From contig NZ_CAFK01000242.1 in the NCBI RefSeq assembly GCF_000239815.1, forward strand, positions 1-64,000: a stretch of DNA of 64,000 nt, read 5' to 3'. The notes beneath the pieces were generated by a model that was not told where the DNA came from, ran no database searches, and saw only the letters and a list, made by a program, of their open reading frames with translations. Shown piece after piece: positions 45,743 to 54,308 of the stretch. The translations under genes were made by a program, and so were the position numbers. The stretch's first letter is position 1. Every line of letters starts with the position of its first letter. The DNA comes from Bradyrhizobium sp. STM 3843 (GTDB taxonomy: Bacteria > Pseudomonadota > Alphaproteobacteria > Rhizobiales > Xanthobacteraceae).

Positions 45743-46585
45743 ATGTATGAGGCATTTTATGGGCTACGCGAGAAGCCCTTCTCGATCTTGCCAGATCCGG
45801 ATCTGATCTACTGGTGCGAGAATCACAGGTTTGCATTTGCAATGCTTGAATTCGGCGTCATGAATAGCGCCGGATTTACCGTCATTACTGGCGAAATAGG
45901 CTGCGGCAAAACAACTTTAGTGCGATATCTGCTGAGTAAACTGGATCAGCACGTCACGGCATGCCTGATCTCGAATACTCCGCGCGCCCATGATGGTCTG
46001 CTTCCGTGGATCCTCATGTCCCTGAATCTGCCCTTCGAAGGCACTCACCCGGCGCTTTTCAAGCACCTGCAGCGCTTTCTGCATGATCAAGCCGCCAAAG
46101 ATCAACGAACGATCCTCATCATCGACGAGGCGCAGAATTTGGGCTCCGAGGCGCTCGAGGAGCTTCGGATGCTGTCGAATATCAACACCGACAAGCAGCA
46201 GTTCCTTCAGATCATCCTCGTCGGCCAGCCGCAATTGAAGGAGCTGCTCGCGGCGCCGCAGCTGCTCCAATTTGCTCAGCGCATTTCGTCGGACTTTCAC
46301 CTGCGGCCCCTAAATCCGGACGAGGTCACCGAGTACATCGATTTCCGGTTGAAAGCGGTCGGGGCAGAGCACAATCTGTTCTCAAAGGGTGCGTGCAAGA
46401 TCATCGGCGAAACCAGTCACGGAATTCCGCGCACCGTGAACATCATTTGCGACACGGCGCTGGTCTATGGATTTGCTGCAGGACTTTCGTCAATTGACGA
46501 GGCTACGGTCAAGGCGGTGATCCAGAACAAGGCCGAATTCGGGGTGCTGCCGTTTGGAATGGGGCACGCCGACGCGTCATTATGA
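45743..46585 (+). CDS. ExeA-like AAA ATPase of exosortase/EPS loci
   Basis: A 280-residue ATPase. MYEAFYGLREKPFSILPDP is the family start, Walker A is TGEIGCGKTTLVRYLL, Walker B is TILIIDEAQNL, and sensor residues lie in LVGQPQLKELL and QRISSDFHLRPL. It matches the XrtA/PEP-CTERM-associated ATPases (TIGR03015 group), related to ExeA. The role is probably assembly or control of the export machinery. First gene of a plus-strand run with the ATP-grasp and FAD genes. Confidence 0.92.
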   Translation: MYEAFYGLREKPFSILPDPDLIYWCENHRFAFAMLEFGVMNSAGFTVITGEIGCGKTTLVRYLLSKLDQHVTACLISNTPRAHDGLLPWILMSLNLPFEGTHPALFKHLQRFLHDQAAKDQRTILIIDEAQNLGSEALEELRMLSNINTDKQQFLQIILVGQPQLKELLAAPQLLQFAQRISSDFHLRPLNPDEVTEYIDFRLKAVGAEHNLFSKGACKIIGETSHGIPRTVNIICDTALVYGFAAGLSSIDEATVKAVIQNKAEFGVLPFGMGHADASL

Positions 46586-46678
46586 AATAAAGGGCCTTCA
46601 TAAGGGGCCTTCGCTACCGTTGAACGAATAACGATCTGAGGGAACTCACTTGTAAGCCTTGGGGGCAGGCAAGATAAG

Positions 46679-47986
46679 TTGAGTAGAAAAGTACCATCGG
46701 TGCTGTTGGCCTCGGCGGCCATGGGCGGAACCATCGCAGCGGTGCGTGGTCTCGCTCGCGAAGGCGTGGAGGTTCGGGTCGTCTCCAGCGGACGCTTCGC
46801 GCCTGCGGCGTGGTCCCGATACGCGGCTCGCGCCTACGCAGCGCCGTCCGAAAAGAGTACAGAGAAGTTTCTGCAACGTTTGGTTGCTATTGGTTCCGAG
46901 GCACCTGGCCAGGTGCTGCTGCCGACGTCGGACGAAACCGCTTGGCTATACGGCACGCATGCGGATGAGCTGGGTCGGCACTTCCGGATGTATTCGGTCT
47001 CCGCCGAGATTTTGAATCGCGCGCTCGACAAGAGGCTGTTTGCGGACGCGGCCCATGGCGCCGGGCTCAACGTTCCGCCAACCTGGTATCCGGCGGATCT
47101 GAACGACGTTGCGCGTTTGGCGCCCGCGCTCGACTATCCGATTCTGATCAAGCCGCGCACGCATGTTCGTCGCTTAAGAAATGACAAAGGTGCGGTGGTT
47201 CGCACCGCGCAGGAGCTCATCAGCGAATACAAGCTCATTATCGCGCGCGAGGGATTGTCCGGATCCGAGGCGCCGCTCCCCTCCAGCCATTGGCCGATCC
47301 TGCAAAAATTCCTTCCGGTCGGCGCGGAGGGCGTTCTATCCATCAGCGGGTTCCTAGATCGAACCGGGGAGTTCTTTGTTGCGCGTACGACGCGCAAGGT
47401 ATTCCAGCGGTCGCAGCCGGTCGGTGTTGGCGTATGTTTTGAAGCGCTTCCGCAGGACCGTGCGTTGACGGAGGCTGTCCATGCGCTTTGCAGGCGGCTG
47501 GGCTATTTTGGAATATTTGAGGTCGAGTTCATTCGCTCGGAAGGCAATTGGTACGCGATCGATTTCAATCCGCGGCTATTCAATCAGTTAGGGATGGATA
47601 TCAGGCGGGGCATGAACACGCCGCTGTTCGCCTATCTTGATGCGACGGACAATCGCGCTTTGCTCCGAGAGCGAATTGCGAGGGCGCAAGTCGAAGACAA
47701 TGAGAAGATCGTCTTTTTCGATCGGTTTACGCTGCGCGCAATTCTGCTTGCACAGCGATTCAGCGGCCGAATATCGCACGACGATCTCGGCAAGTGGCGT
47801 GCGTGGCTGAAAGAGAACGAGTTCAACGGGGTCGATTTCGCTGAAGACGCAAGCGATCCCGTTCCAGCCATCCTTCATGCGCTGGACGAAATATACTTGG
47901 GACTCAAAGCTCTTCCGCGCTTCCTGCGCAACACGCCGCGAGTTTCTTCGATCGCTGATCCGAATTTGATGAAGAGGCGGACGTGA
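46679..47986 (+). CDS. ATP-grasp domain protein
   Basis: A 435-residue ATP-grasp ligase-like protein. The N-terminal dinucleotide-like fold starts VPSVLLASAAMGGTIAAVRGLA, the ATP-grasp core has YPILIKPRTHVRR, and GYFGIFEVEFIRSEGNWYAIDFNPRLFNQL carries the metal-binding Glu and Asn. Such enzymes form amide or ester bonds via acyl-phosphates. The start is TTG at 46679 (no ATG fits the fold), with a G-rich sequence 10-15 bases upstream; this is uncertain. It overlaps the FAD gene by 4 bases (GTGA), so they are coupled. Substrate unknown. Confidence 0.87.
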   Translation: MSRKVPSVLLASAAMGGTIAAVRGLAREGVEVRVVSSGRFAPAAWSRYAARAYAAPSEKSTEKFLQRLVAIGSEAPGQVLLPTSDETAWLYGTHADELGRHFRMYSVSAEILNRALDKRLFADAAHGAGLNVPPTWYPADLNDVARLAPALDYPILIKPRTHVRRLRNDKGAVVRTAQELISEYKLIIAREGLSGSEAPLPSSHWPILQKFLPVGAEGVLSISGFLDRTGEFFVARTTRKVFQRSQPVGVGVCFEALPQDRALTEAVHALCRRLGYFGIFEVEFIRSEGNWYAIDFNPRLFNQLGMDIRRGMNTPLFAYLDATDNRALLRERIARAQVEDNEKIVFFDRFTLRAILLAQRFSGRISHDDLGKWRAWLKENEFNGVDFAEDASDPVPAILHALDEIYLGLKALPRFLRNTPRVSSIADPNLMKRRT

Positions 47987-49191
47987 GCGTGATACCGGTG
48001 GCAATCATTGGAGCGGGACCTTACGGCCTGTCGCTTGCGGCACATCTCGCAGCCCTCAAGATAGAGCATCGGATCTTCGGCCGTCCGATGCAATTCTGGT
48101 CCAACGTCGCGGCCGCCGGCGGCGATCGCTTCTTGCGGACATACTGTTTCGGCACCAATATTTCGACGCCGCGTTCCGGCTTCACGTTTGCCGACTACAG
48201 CGGACCACGCGGACTCGAAACGTTCGAGCCATGTTCGATCGGCGATTTCGTCGGTTATGGGCAGTGGTTTCAGCAGGCCAATGTGCCCTGGGTCGAGCCC
48301 GTGGACGTTGCGCAGGTGAGCGGGGCGCCGCATTGTTACAAGCTGAGGCTTGCCGACGGCACAGAGTTGAGGGCCGAGCACGTCGTGGTCGCTATCGGCT
48401 TGAACGGCTTTGCCCATGTTCCGGTCGCGCTCACGTCCCTGGCGCCGGGCCTTGCGGCTCATACATCCGAGATCAGCAGCTTCACGTCGTTTAAGGGACG
48501 AGAGGTCGCGGTCATCGGTGCAGGACAGTCAGCGCTGGAAGCCGCGGCTCTGCTGTTGGAAGCGGGCGCTCAACCATCTCTTCTCGTACGCGAGCAATCG
48601 GTGGACTGGATGAGCCGGGTCGCACAGAAGCGCAGCCTGTGGCGGCGCTTGCGGTCACCGATATCAGCTCTCGGAAGCGGTCCTGTTGCGTGGACGCTCG
48701 CGCATTTTCCGGGCGCCATGTATCACCTTCCAGACGCGGCGCGAGCGCGGATATTCAAGAACTATTTGACCCCCGGGGGAGCCTGGTGGCTCCGGGACCG
48801 GATCGAGAACCGGCTTCCGGTTCACGTGGGGACCACGGTCGAAGGGGCTCGCGAGACAAATGGCCGTGTCGTCCTTCGTCTCCACATCGACAATGCTGGA
48901 GACCAGAGCGTCCGCGAGATGACCGTCGATCACGTCATTGCGGGTACCGGCTATGATATCGATGTCGAGCGGCTTTCCTTCCTCGATCCGGATCTGCGCA
49001 AGTCGATCCAGCGTCTTGGGCGTGCGCCGAGAGTGAACGCGAGGTTTGAGACCTCGATGCCCGGGCTCCATGTGATCGGTCCGGCGTCCGCGATGAGCTT
49101 TGGGCCGCTCTTTCGTTTCGTGGCGGGATGTGAATATGCATCGCAGGCTGTCTCGGCGCAGCTCGCGTCACGCCGCAAGGCTATGGCTTGA
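47983..49191 (+). CDS. FAD-dependent oxidoreductase (NAD(P)-binding, monooxygenase-like)
   Basis: A 402-residue flavoprotein with two Rossmann motifs: VAIIGAGPYGLSLAAHL at the N-terminus (FAD) and VAVIGAGQSALEAAALLLEAG near residue 185 (NAD(P)H). The DHVIAGTGYDIDVERL block and FVAGCEYASQA at the C-terminus resemble the lysine/ornithine N-hydroxylase and flavin-monooxygenase groups. It probably oxidises a small-molecule or amine intermediate. GTG at 47983 overlaps the upstream stop (coupled). Its last 11 bases overlap the convergent methyltransferase gene. Confidence 0.87.
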   Translation: MSVIPVAIIGAGPYGLSLAAHLAALKIEHRIFGRPMQFWSNVAAAGGDRFLRTYCFGTNISTPRSGFTFADYSGPRGLETFEPCSIGDFVGYGQWFQQANVPWVEPVDVAQVSGAPHCYKLRLADGTELRAEHVVVAIGLNGFAHVPVALTSLAPGLAAHTSEISSFTSFKGREVAVIGAGQSALEAAALLLEAGAQPSLLVREQSVDWMSRVAQKRSLWRRLRSPISALGSGPVAWTLAHFPGAMYHLPDAARARIFKNYLTPGGAWWLRDRIENRLPVHVGTTVEGARETNGRVVLRLHIDNAGDQSVREMTVDHVIAGTGYDIDVERLSFLDPDLRKSIQRLGRAPRVNARFETSMPGLHVIGPASAMSFGPLFRFVAGCEYASQAVSAQLASRRKAMA

Positions 49192-50023
49192 TTTCGGCGG
49201 CCGTCGCTTCGATCGAATCGAATATCCAGTAAGTGTAAGGTGCGTAAGCATCCATGAAGAACGGCGTTACGCCGTGCGCGCGCTCGCAAAAACGCTGGGA
49301 TCTTAGGATCACGGCCGCGGCCGCACGAATTGTCTCCGGCAGGCTTCCCGAGATGACCAGGCGCATCGGCCTCCGGTTCAATTCATTGGCCCTGACAAGC
49401 GCGGGAATAAACCGCTCCCATATGTCGACGGTGAACGGGTTGAAGCAGTAAATGAGCAGGGGATTGCCCGATGGCAGATCCACCGTGGTTGCGTCGACAT
49501 TGATGATGGCCCATTCGGCGGGCCTGCGGCCAGAAAATCGGACGAGGTTTTGGTCCGCCACACGGCAAAGCAACGGCGCGAACTCGATGCCCTGAACTCT
49601 GTCGAATCCGAATTGAGCGGCGAGCATGACGACGCGCCCTTTGCCGCAGCCGATATCGACGAACGTAAAATCCTTCCAGTTTGCGGGAAAGAACTGCGAG
49701 AGATATGCAAAGGCCCTCGGCGACGTCGATACAGACGCGTAGCCGCTTGCCTTGTTCGGCCCAATAACATCCACGTTGTCCAGGTCGATCTGGCCCGAAG
49801 TATCAACGCCGTATTTGCGATCCCATCGTTTGCCGAGCAACGAGCAGATCTGATAGCGTCCCTGGCGAACGATGAATGCGATCGTTCCCCGCAGTCCGAC
49901 CTCGCGCATCTTTGCGAGCAGCCCGCTGAGGCCATGCTCACGCAGGAACTCGACAAGGCGCTGACGTCGGGATGCCCAGCGATCCTTGGCCTGCAACTCG
50001 GCGTCGAGGTGGTTGAATTTCAT
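49181..50023 (-). CDS. Class I SAM-dependent methyltransferase
   Basis: A 280-residue methyltransferase. SAM motif I is FVDIGCGKGRVVMLA, followed by VQGIEFAPLLCRVA (motif II region) and NPLLIYCFNPF. The N-terminal 100 residues are helical and rich in Arg. Start ATG 50023 is preferred because GGGCCC lies nearby, with ATG 50035 as alternative. It is convergent with and overlaps the FAD gene by 11 bases. Acceptor unknown. Confidence 0.85.
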   Translation of the reverse strand: MKFNHLDAELQAKDRWASRRQRLVEFLREHGLSGLLAKMREVGLRGTIAFIVRQGRYQICSLLGKRWDRKYGVDTSGQIDLDNVDVIGPNKASGYASVSTSPRAFAYLSQFFPANWKDFTFVDIGCGKGRVVMLAAQFGFDRVQGIEFAPLLCRVADQNLVRFSGRRPAEWAIINVDATTVDLPSGNPLLIYCFNPFTVDIWERFIPALVRANELNRRPMRLVISGSLPETIRAAAAVILRSQRFCERAHGVTPFFMDAYAPYTYWIFDSIEATAAEIKP

Positions 50024-50389
50024 CTCAGGGCCCATACGCCGCGGTGATGGTTCTGATGCCGGAGGTTAGGGACAGCCGCTGCCTGCTCACCTGCCCATGC
50101 TCCGATCTGTCCATGCTTCGGTCAATCGCGGCAACCATTACGGCAGACGACGCGATATAACGTGTCGCTCGGGCTCCGGCTGCCGCGCCGAGCCCTCTCC
50201 TGCCACGAGCGGTCAGGCGCTTGACCATTATACAACGGAAAATCTGGATTTAAGTATAATAAGGAGAGGGATAATTCTCTGCTATTTGCAGATCGGCGGC
50301 TCTCGTATAACTGGGATGCCCGCCCCTCGGGTTGCCGGACCGTAATGTGCGCCGGTATTTGCGGGACGGTTCGAATCCGCCGATTGTTC

Positions 50390-51217
50390 ATGAGCATGAC
50401 AGCCTCATCGTCTCCAATCATCTTTCTGTCGGGTGCGGGCGGCGGTGCTCCGGACTTGAATGTGTTTCGGGATGGTGCTGACGACAATACGCGGATTGAA
50501 GTCATCCGCTATCCGGATTGGCGGCACTACGTCGTTAATCAATTGTCTGCCGATACGCTTATCAAAGAACTCGCCGAACAGATATTGGCCAAGGTGCCGC
50601 AAGGACCTATTCGGATGGTAGGCCTGTCGATTGGCGGGCATTTCGCCTACGGAATTGGACTTCACCTGCGGGCCAGGGGGCGCGAGATCGCAGGATTTTG
50701 CGCCATCGACTCGTTCATGTTTGTTTCGATCGCGCCGTCGGCTCAGTGGAAGAAGCGTGCCCTCGAGCAGGGGTTTGAGCTCCTGCGTAAGCGGCGCTTT
50801 GGCGAATTCGCCGATTTTCTGCGCTCGAAGTTTTGGCGCGCCTGGATCAGACTCGTCGGCGATCGTTTGCCGTTATTTCTTCGTGCCCTCGCTTCGGCAA
50901 GATGGTTGCCGTCAGTTCTGACCTCTGATCCCGTCGTCGAGGGGGAGTTGAGCATGCGAATGCTCGTTCGTACGACGGCGCCATGGCTTGCGGATCTCGA
51001 CCGGACGCCGGTCCCGCTCGAGGTCCCGGCCGTCCTGCTGAGGACCGCGCTTGCCCAAGGCGACGACGCCGCATGGCGGCTGCGCTGTCCGAATATCAGG
51101 ATCTTGGAGATACCCGGACACCATCACAACTTGTTTGATCCCGAAAACGTTGGTGCCTTGCACGAGGCGTTCATCGCCGCAACTGAGGAGTGGCGAGCCG
51201 GGCATCGCGTTGATTAG
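50390..51217 (+). CDS. Thioesterase/alpha-beta hydrolase (type II TE-like)
   Basis: A 275-residue thioesterase-fold protein. Residues IIFLSGAGGGAPDL form the oxyanion region, GLSIGG holds the nucleophile Ser80, and GHHHNLFDPEN near residue 250 gives the catalytic His. It resembles thioesterase domains of non-ribosomal peptide and polyketide systems (release or proof-reading of carrier-bound acyl groups). Starts at 50345, 50390 and 50396 are all possible; none has a strong ribosome-binding site. It is one of two such proteins in the cluster. Confidence 0.83.
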   Translation: MSMTASSSPIIFLSGAGGGAPDLNVFRDGADDNTRIEVIRYPDWRHYVVNQLSADTLIKELAEQILAKVPQGPIRMVGLSIGGHFAYGIGLHLRARGREIAGFCAIDSFMFVSIAPSAQWKKRALEQGFELLRKRRFGEFADFLRSKFWRAWIRLVGDRLPLFLRALASARWLPSVLTSDPVVEGELSMRMLVRTTAPWLADLDRTPVPLEVPAVLLRTALAQGDDAAWRLRCPNIRILEIPGHHHNLFDPENVGALHEAFIAATEEWRAGHRVD

Positions 51218-51388
51218 CGAGGGGAGCGTAGGGTCGTGACCGACGAGGCGTTCGCAAAGATGCCGTGGGTTGACGCTGCAACTTGTTCGAGTGGGGGAAC
51301 GTGGATATTCTACGTACCACGCTGCAGGCGAGGCGACGCGAATAGTCGAGTGAATTTCCTGAGTCCGTACCGGTAAATCGAGAGTCGA

Positions 51389-52231
51389 GTGGATCCGCTG
51401 TTGAGACGTTTTCGCCTTATTCAGATTCAGTATTGTTCGCGCATTTTGCGCGGCGTCTGCGGCGTTCCGGCTGGGTTTGCCGCTGTCCGGGCCGTGCGGA
51501 AGCTCCCGCTGGTCAGAGATATCATCAATGCGCTCGTCGGCTATAACCGGCCGTTTCTCACATTACAGGACGCAACTGCCGCCATCGCCGGATATGAGGG
51601 CGGTGGACATCACAACTCCTCTTATCTTTCAGTCAAGATTCCGGAGGCCGAGAAGCCTCGTCCTGGAGACTATGCCGCGCTGTTTCACCTGGAGAGAGTG
51701 GCCTCCGAGGTGCATCGCGTGTTTGACCTCGGCGGCAGCGTAGGAAACCTCTTCTACTGCTATTCGAAACAGCTGCATTTTCCATCAGACCTACGCTGGA
51801 CCGTGTTCGATCTGCCCGAGACGAACAAGATCGGCGCAGAGCTGGCGAGATCCATCCAGGAAGAGCGCCTGCATTTCACTGATCAGCTGATGGATGCGGA
51901 TGGATATGATGTCTTCATCAGTTCTGGCTCGCTGCATTATTTTCAGCAGCCGCTTGCTGATATTCTTGCGCCTCTGGCCGTGAAACCGCGATATGTCATC
52001 GTCAATCGGGCTCCGCTGGTCGACGTTCCATCCCTTGCGACCATCCAGGATGGCGGGAGCTATCGGCTCGCGTGCATGCTCCACAATCGGGCTGGCCTGA
52101 TCAAGGGAATGGAGCAGTTGGGCTATGTGCTCGTCGACAGCTGGGATATCCGGGAACGTTCAGTGATGATCCCTTGCTATCCGGATATGTCAGCCAAAAC
52201 CTACTCCGGGCTCTTCTTTCGCAAGGCCTGA
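51389..52231 (+). CDS. Putative methyltransferase, TIGR04325 family
   Basis: A 280-residue protein. Residues VFDLGGSVGNLFYCYSKQL form a SAM-binding motif and YDVFISSGSLHYF the following strand. The family (TIGR04325, often LIC12133-like) is common in surface-polysaccharide and natural-product clusters. It starts with GTG at 51389; the 171-base gap upstream shows nothing. Methyl acceptor unknown. Confidence 0.85.
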   Translation: MDPLLRRFRLIQIQYCSRILRGVCGVPAGFAAVRAVRKLPLVRDIINALVGYNRPFLTLQDATAAIAGYEGGGHHNSSYLSVKIPEAEKPRPGDYAALFHLERVASEVHRVFDLGGSVGNLFYCYSKQLHFPSDLRWTVFDLPETNKIGAELARSIQEERLHFTDQLMDADGYDVFISSGSLHYFQQPLADILAPLAVKPRYVIVNRAPLVDVPSLATIQDGGSYRLACMLHNRAGLIKGMEQLGYVLVDSWDIRERSVMIPCYPDMSAKTYSGLFFRKA

Positions 52232-52314
52232 AAGCCCGCGCATACCGGCCGACATCACCTCGGCGCAGCCGGATCTCCGAGGGCGATTTCGAGCCGTCGC
52301 TTCGCTGGGTTCGT

Positions 52315-53199
52315 TCACGAGCCGGGGGATCCCGCAAGGCGCGGGATAATCTCATCCATGACTACACGAACCTGCGGCCGATTCATCATCTGGCCATGCT
52401 CCGCCTGCAAGAACTGCACCTCGACTCCGGCCGTAGCGCATACGTGCCAGCCGACAGTCTTGTCCTTCAGCTTCTTGTCGACCGGATCATCCGGGCGAAT
52501 TAGCAGAAAGCGCTTAGCGTAGGGCCGGGGAGAGAATCCGCTCAACACGGAATTGACTTCGATGTTCTTCATGCTCGCGGGCGCCGGCTGATTGGCTCGC
52601 CGGAAGAGCAGGCCATTGAGGCGCCATACCAGCCCCTTGACACGCTTGCCCAAGAATTCCTGCAGGCCACCGAGCAGATCGTCGACCCGGCCACTGCGGA
52701 GAAACCGGGCGTATTTTTTGAGGCGGTCGAGATAGCGCATCCCGCGATACTTGATCAGCTGCGGCTTTGGCAGATTGCGAACGAATTCCGGGTGCCAGGT
52801 ATCGATCAGCGCAAGCAGGGTGACCTCTTCGCCCTGCTCCGTCAACAATCTCGCAACTTCATACGCCAGCAAGCCCGCATTGGAGTAACCCAGAATCTGA
52901 TAGGGGCCGTGAGCCTGGATCTTGCGGATATCGCGCAGAAAGTCGATCGCCAGCTGCTCGGTCGTTGGAAAGCTGGCATCACTGCTCAGCTTCGAGAAAT
53001 ACAGGTCGTAGACCGGCTGATCTAGAGGCAGCATATCGACGAATTCGCGGCCTCCGGGGGGAGCCGGAAATACGCCGAAAAGGGCAGGGCGCGTCCCGGT
53101 CGCACGTATCACGTCGGTGAAAGGAATGTCGTGCGGCTCCGGGCTTGAGAAGCCTGGTGTGACTGCCGCACGGGAATGGGCGTTTGAAGACGACTGCAT
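52315..53199 (-). CDS. Thioesterase domain protein (NRPS/PKS type)
   Basis: A 294-residue thioesterase. GVFPAPPGG is the N-terminal oxyanion segment, YQILGYSNAGLLAYEVARLL carries nucleophile Ser106 in GYSNAG, and AEHGQMMNRP holds the catalytic His near residue 270. This is the form usually fused to the end of NRPS modules (surfactin/enterobactin type); here it is free-standing. It may release the product of the assembly line at 57500-64000 or act on polysaccharide-linked acyl groups. Downstream of the cupin gene on the same strand (135-base gap). Confidence 0.87.
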   Translation of the reverse strand: MQSSSNAHSRAAVTPGFSSPEPHDIPFTDVIRATGTRPALFGVFPAPPGGREFVDMLPLDQPVYDLYFSKLSSDASFPTTEQLAIDFLRDIRKIQAHGPYQILGYSNAGLLAYEVARLLTEQGEEVTLLALIDTWHPEFVRNLPKPQLIKYRGMRYLDRLKKYARFLRSGRVDDLLGGLQEFLGKRVKGLVWRLNGLLFRRANQPAPASMKNIEVNSVLSGFSPRPYAKRFLLIRPDDPVDKKLKDKTVGWHVCATAGVEVQFLQAEHGQMMNRPQVRVVMDEIIPRLAGSPGS

Positions 53200-53334
53200 C
53201 TTGAAAGGTCTGGTCTGCTTGCGGACTCTCGAGAGTGCCCGACTTTACGGGCGCTCTGTCATTTGCGTGGCATATTTGGCGTTCGCCGAACAATCGCGGG
53301 ATTTGGCGCTCCGGCCAGTGTCAGTCACCCGATA

Positions 53335-54258
53335 TCAATTCCAAATCCGGTCTCCGCGATGGTGGCCACGAACAACGCGCCGGGCAGCCAATGCGCAGGT
53401 CATGGCAAACGACTTGGCGGCATCTCGCATCTTGTGCGCACCAGGAGCCGATGGCGTCACGCCGAGGCGCCGCAGGAAGTAATTGGACCGGTAGACGTTC
53501 GCTCGCATCGAGTCCAAGAACTGAAAGTTCACGCTGAGCGACACCGAGATGTTGTCGTCGTTCTGGATCCAATGCGGAAAATTGACGGGTATGTGGACTC
53601 CGTTTCCCGGTGCCAGGCGATAGGACTTGGCTCTGTCCTGATAGTTTTGCCTGAAGACCGGAGCGTTGTTGTCGACAGCCCAGAACCGCTCAACCTCCTC
53701 CTCAGGAAGGACGTCCTTATCGTCTCGATCGAAAATGTGGATCGTCTTGGTCCCGGCAATCTGGAGCAGGAAGTTGCATTCCCGGTCGATGTGGTATGGC
53801 GTGACCCGCCGCGGCGACGTCACGAAAATGATGATGTCCTCTTGGCGGATCTTGGATTCGACGTCCTCACCGGCGATGGCTTTGATCTCTCGAAGGCCGT
53901 CCTCAAAAAGAGCCTTGTATTCCGGGTCGCGCTGGGCGTGTCGGAAGATAAACCAAGCGTCCGAGCTCTCCAGTTGCTCAAGGGCTTGGATCGCCGAGAA
54001 CTTCGCCTTTGGGATCTCGTCCCAGCGCTGTCCGGTTCGAACCTTGCCCATATCGTAATAAAGATCGTCGGGACGAGACTTTATCGTGCGTTCGGCCAGC
54101 TCCAGGAGCTTCGGCAGTTTCAGGAGCGGATGCGCCGAAAGCCGATGGGAGACTTCGAAACTTTCGCGATCGAACTTTGCGCGGGCGGCTTCCTTGTCGA
54201 CGGCGATCCACGTGCCTTGCGTATCCCTGGTCGTCTCAGAAAGAGGTCTGTCTAACAT
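53335..54258 (-). CDS. JmjC/cupin-like protein, putative Fe(II)/2-oxoglutarate oxygenase
   Basis: A 307-residue protein. The double-stranded beta-helix carries YHIDRECNFLLQIAG, giving the HxD pair (His156, Asp158), and the second metal His is in VHIPVNFPHW (His222 or His229). LLQIAGTKTIHIFD is the strand typical of cupin_8/JmjC proteins. Hydroxylation of an amino acid, peptide or carrier-bound intermediate is plausible. Next gene on the strand is the thioesterase; upstream, 50 bases away, is the WecG-STAS gene. Confidence 0.87.
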   Translation of the reverse strand: MLDRPLSETTRDTQGTWIAVDKEAARAKFDRESFEVSHRLSAHPLLKLPKLLELAERTIKSRPDDLYYDMGKVRTGQRWDEIPKAKFSAIQALEQLESSDAWFIFRHAQRDPEYKALFEDGLREIKAIAGEDVESKIRQEDIIIFVTSPRRVTPYHIDRECNFLLQIAGTKTIHIFDRDDKDVLPEEEVERFWAVDNNAPVFRQNYQDRAKSYRLAPGNGVHIPVNFPHWIQNDDNISVSLSVNFQFLDSMRANVYRSNYFLRRLGVTPSAPGAHKMRDAAKSFAMTCALAARRVVRGHHRGDRIWN

Positions 54259-54308
54259 GGTCTTAACGCCCCTGGTGGTCTATTCGGTTTTACCTTTTCT
54301 GAAGCAGA

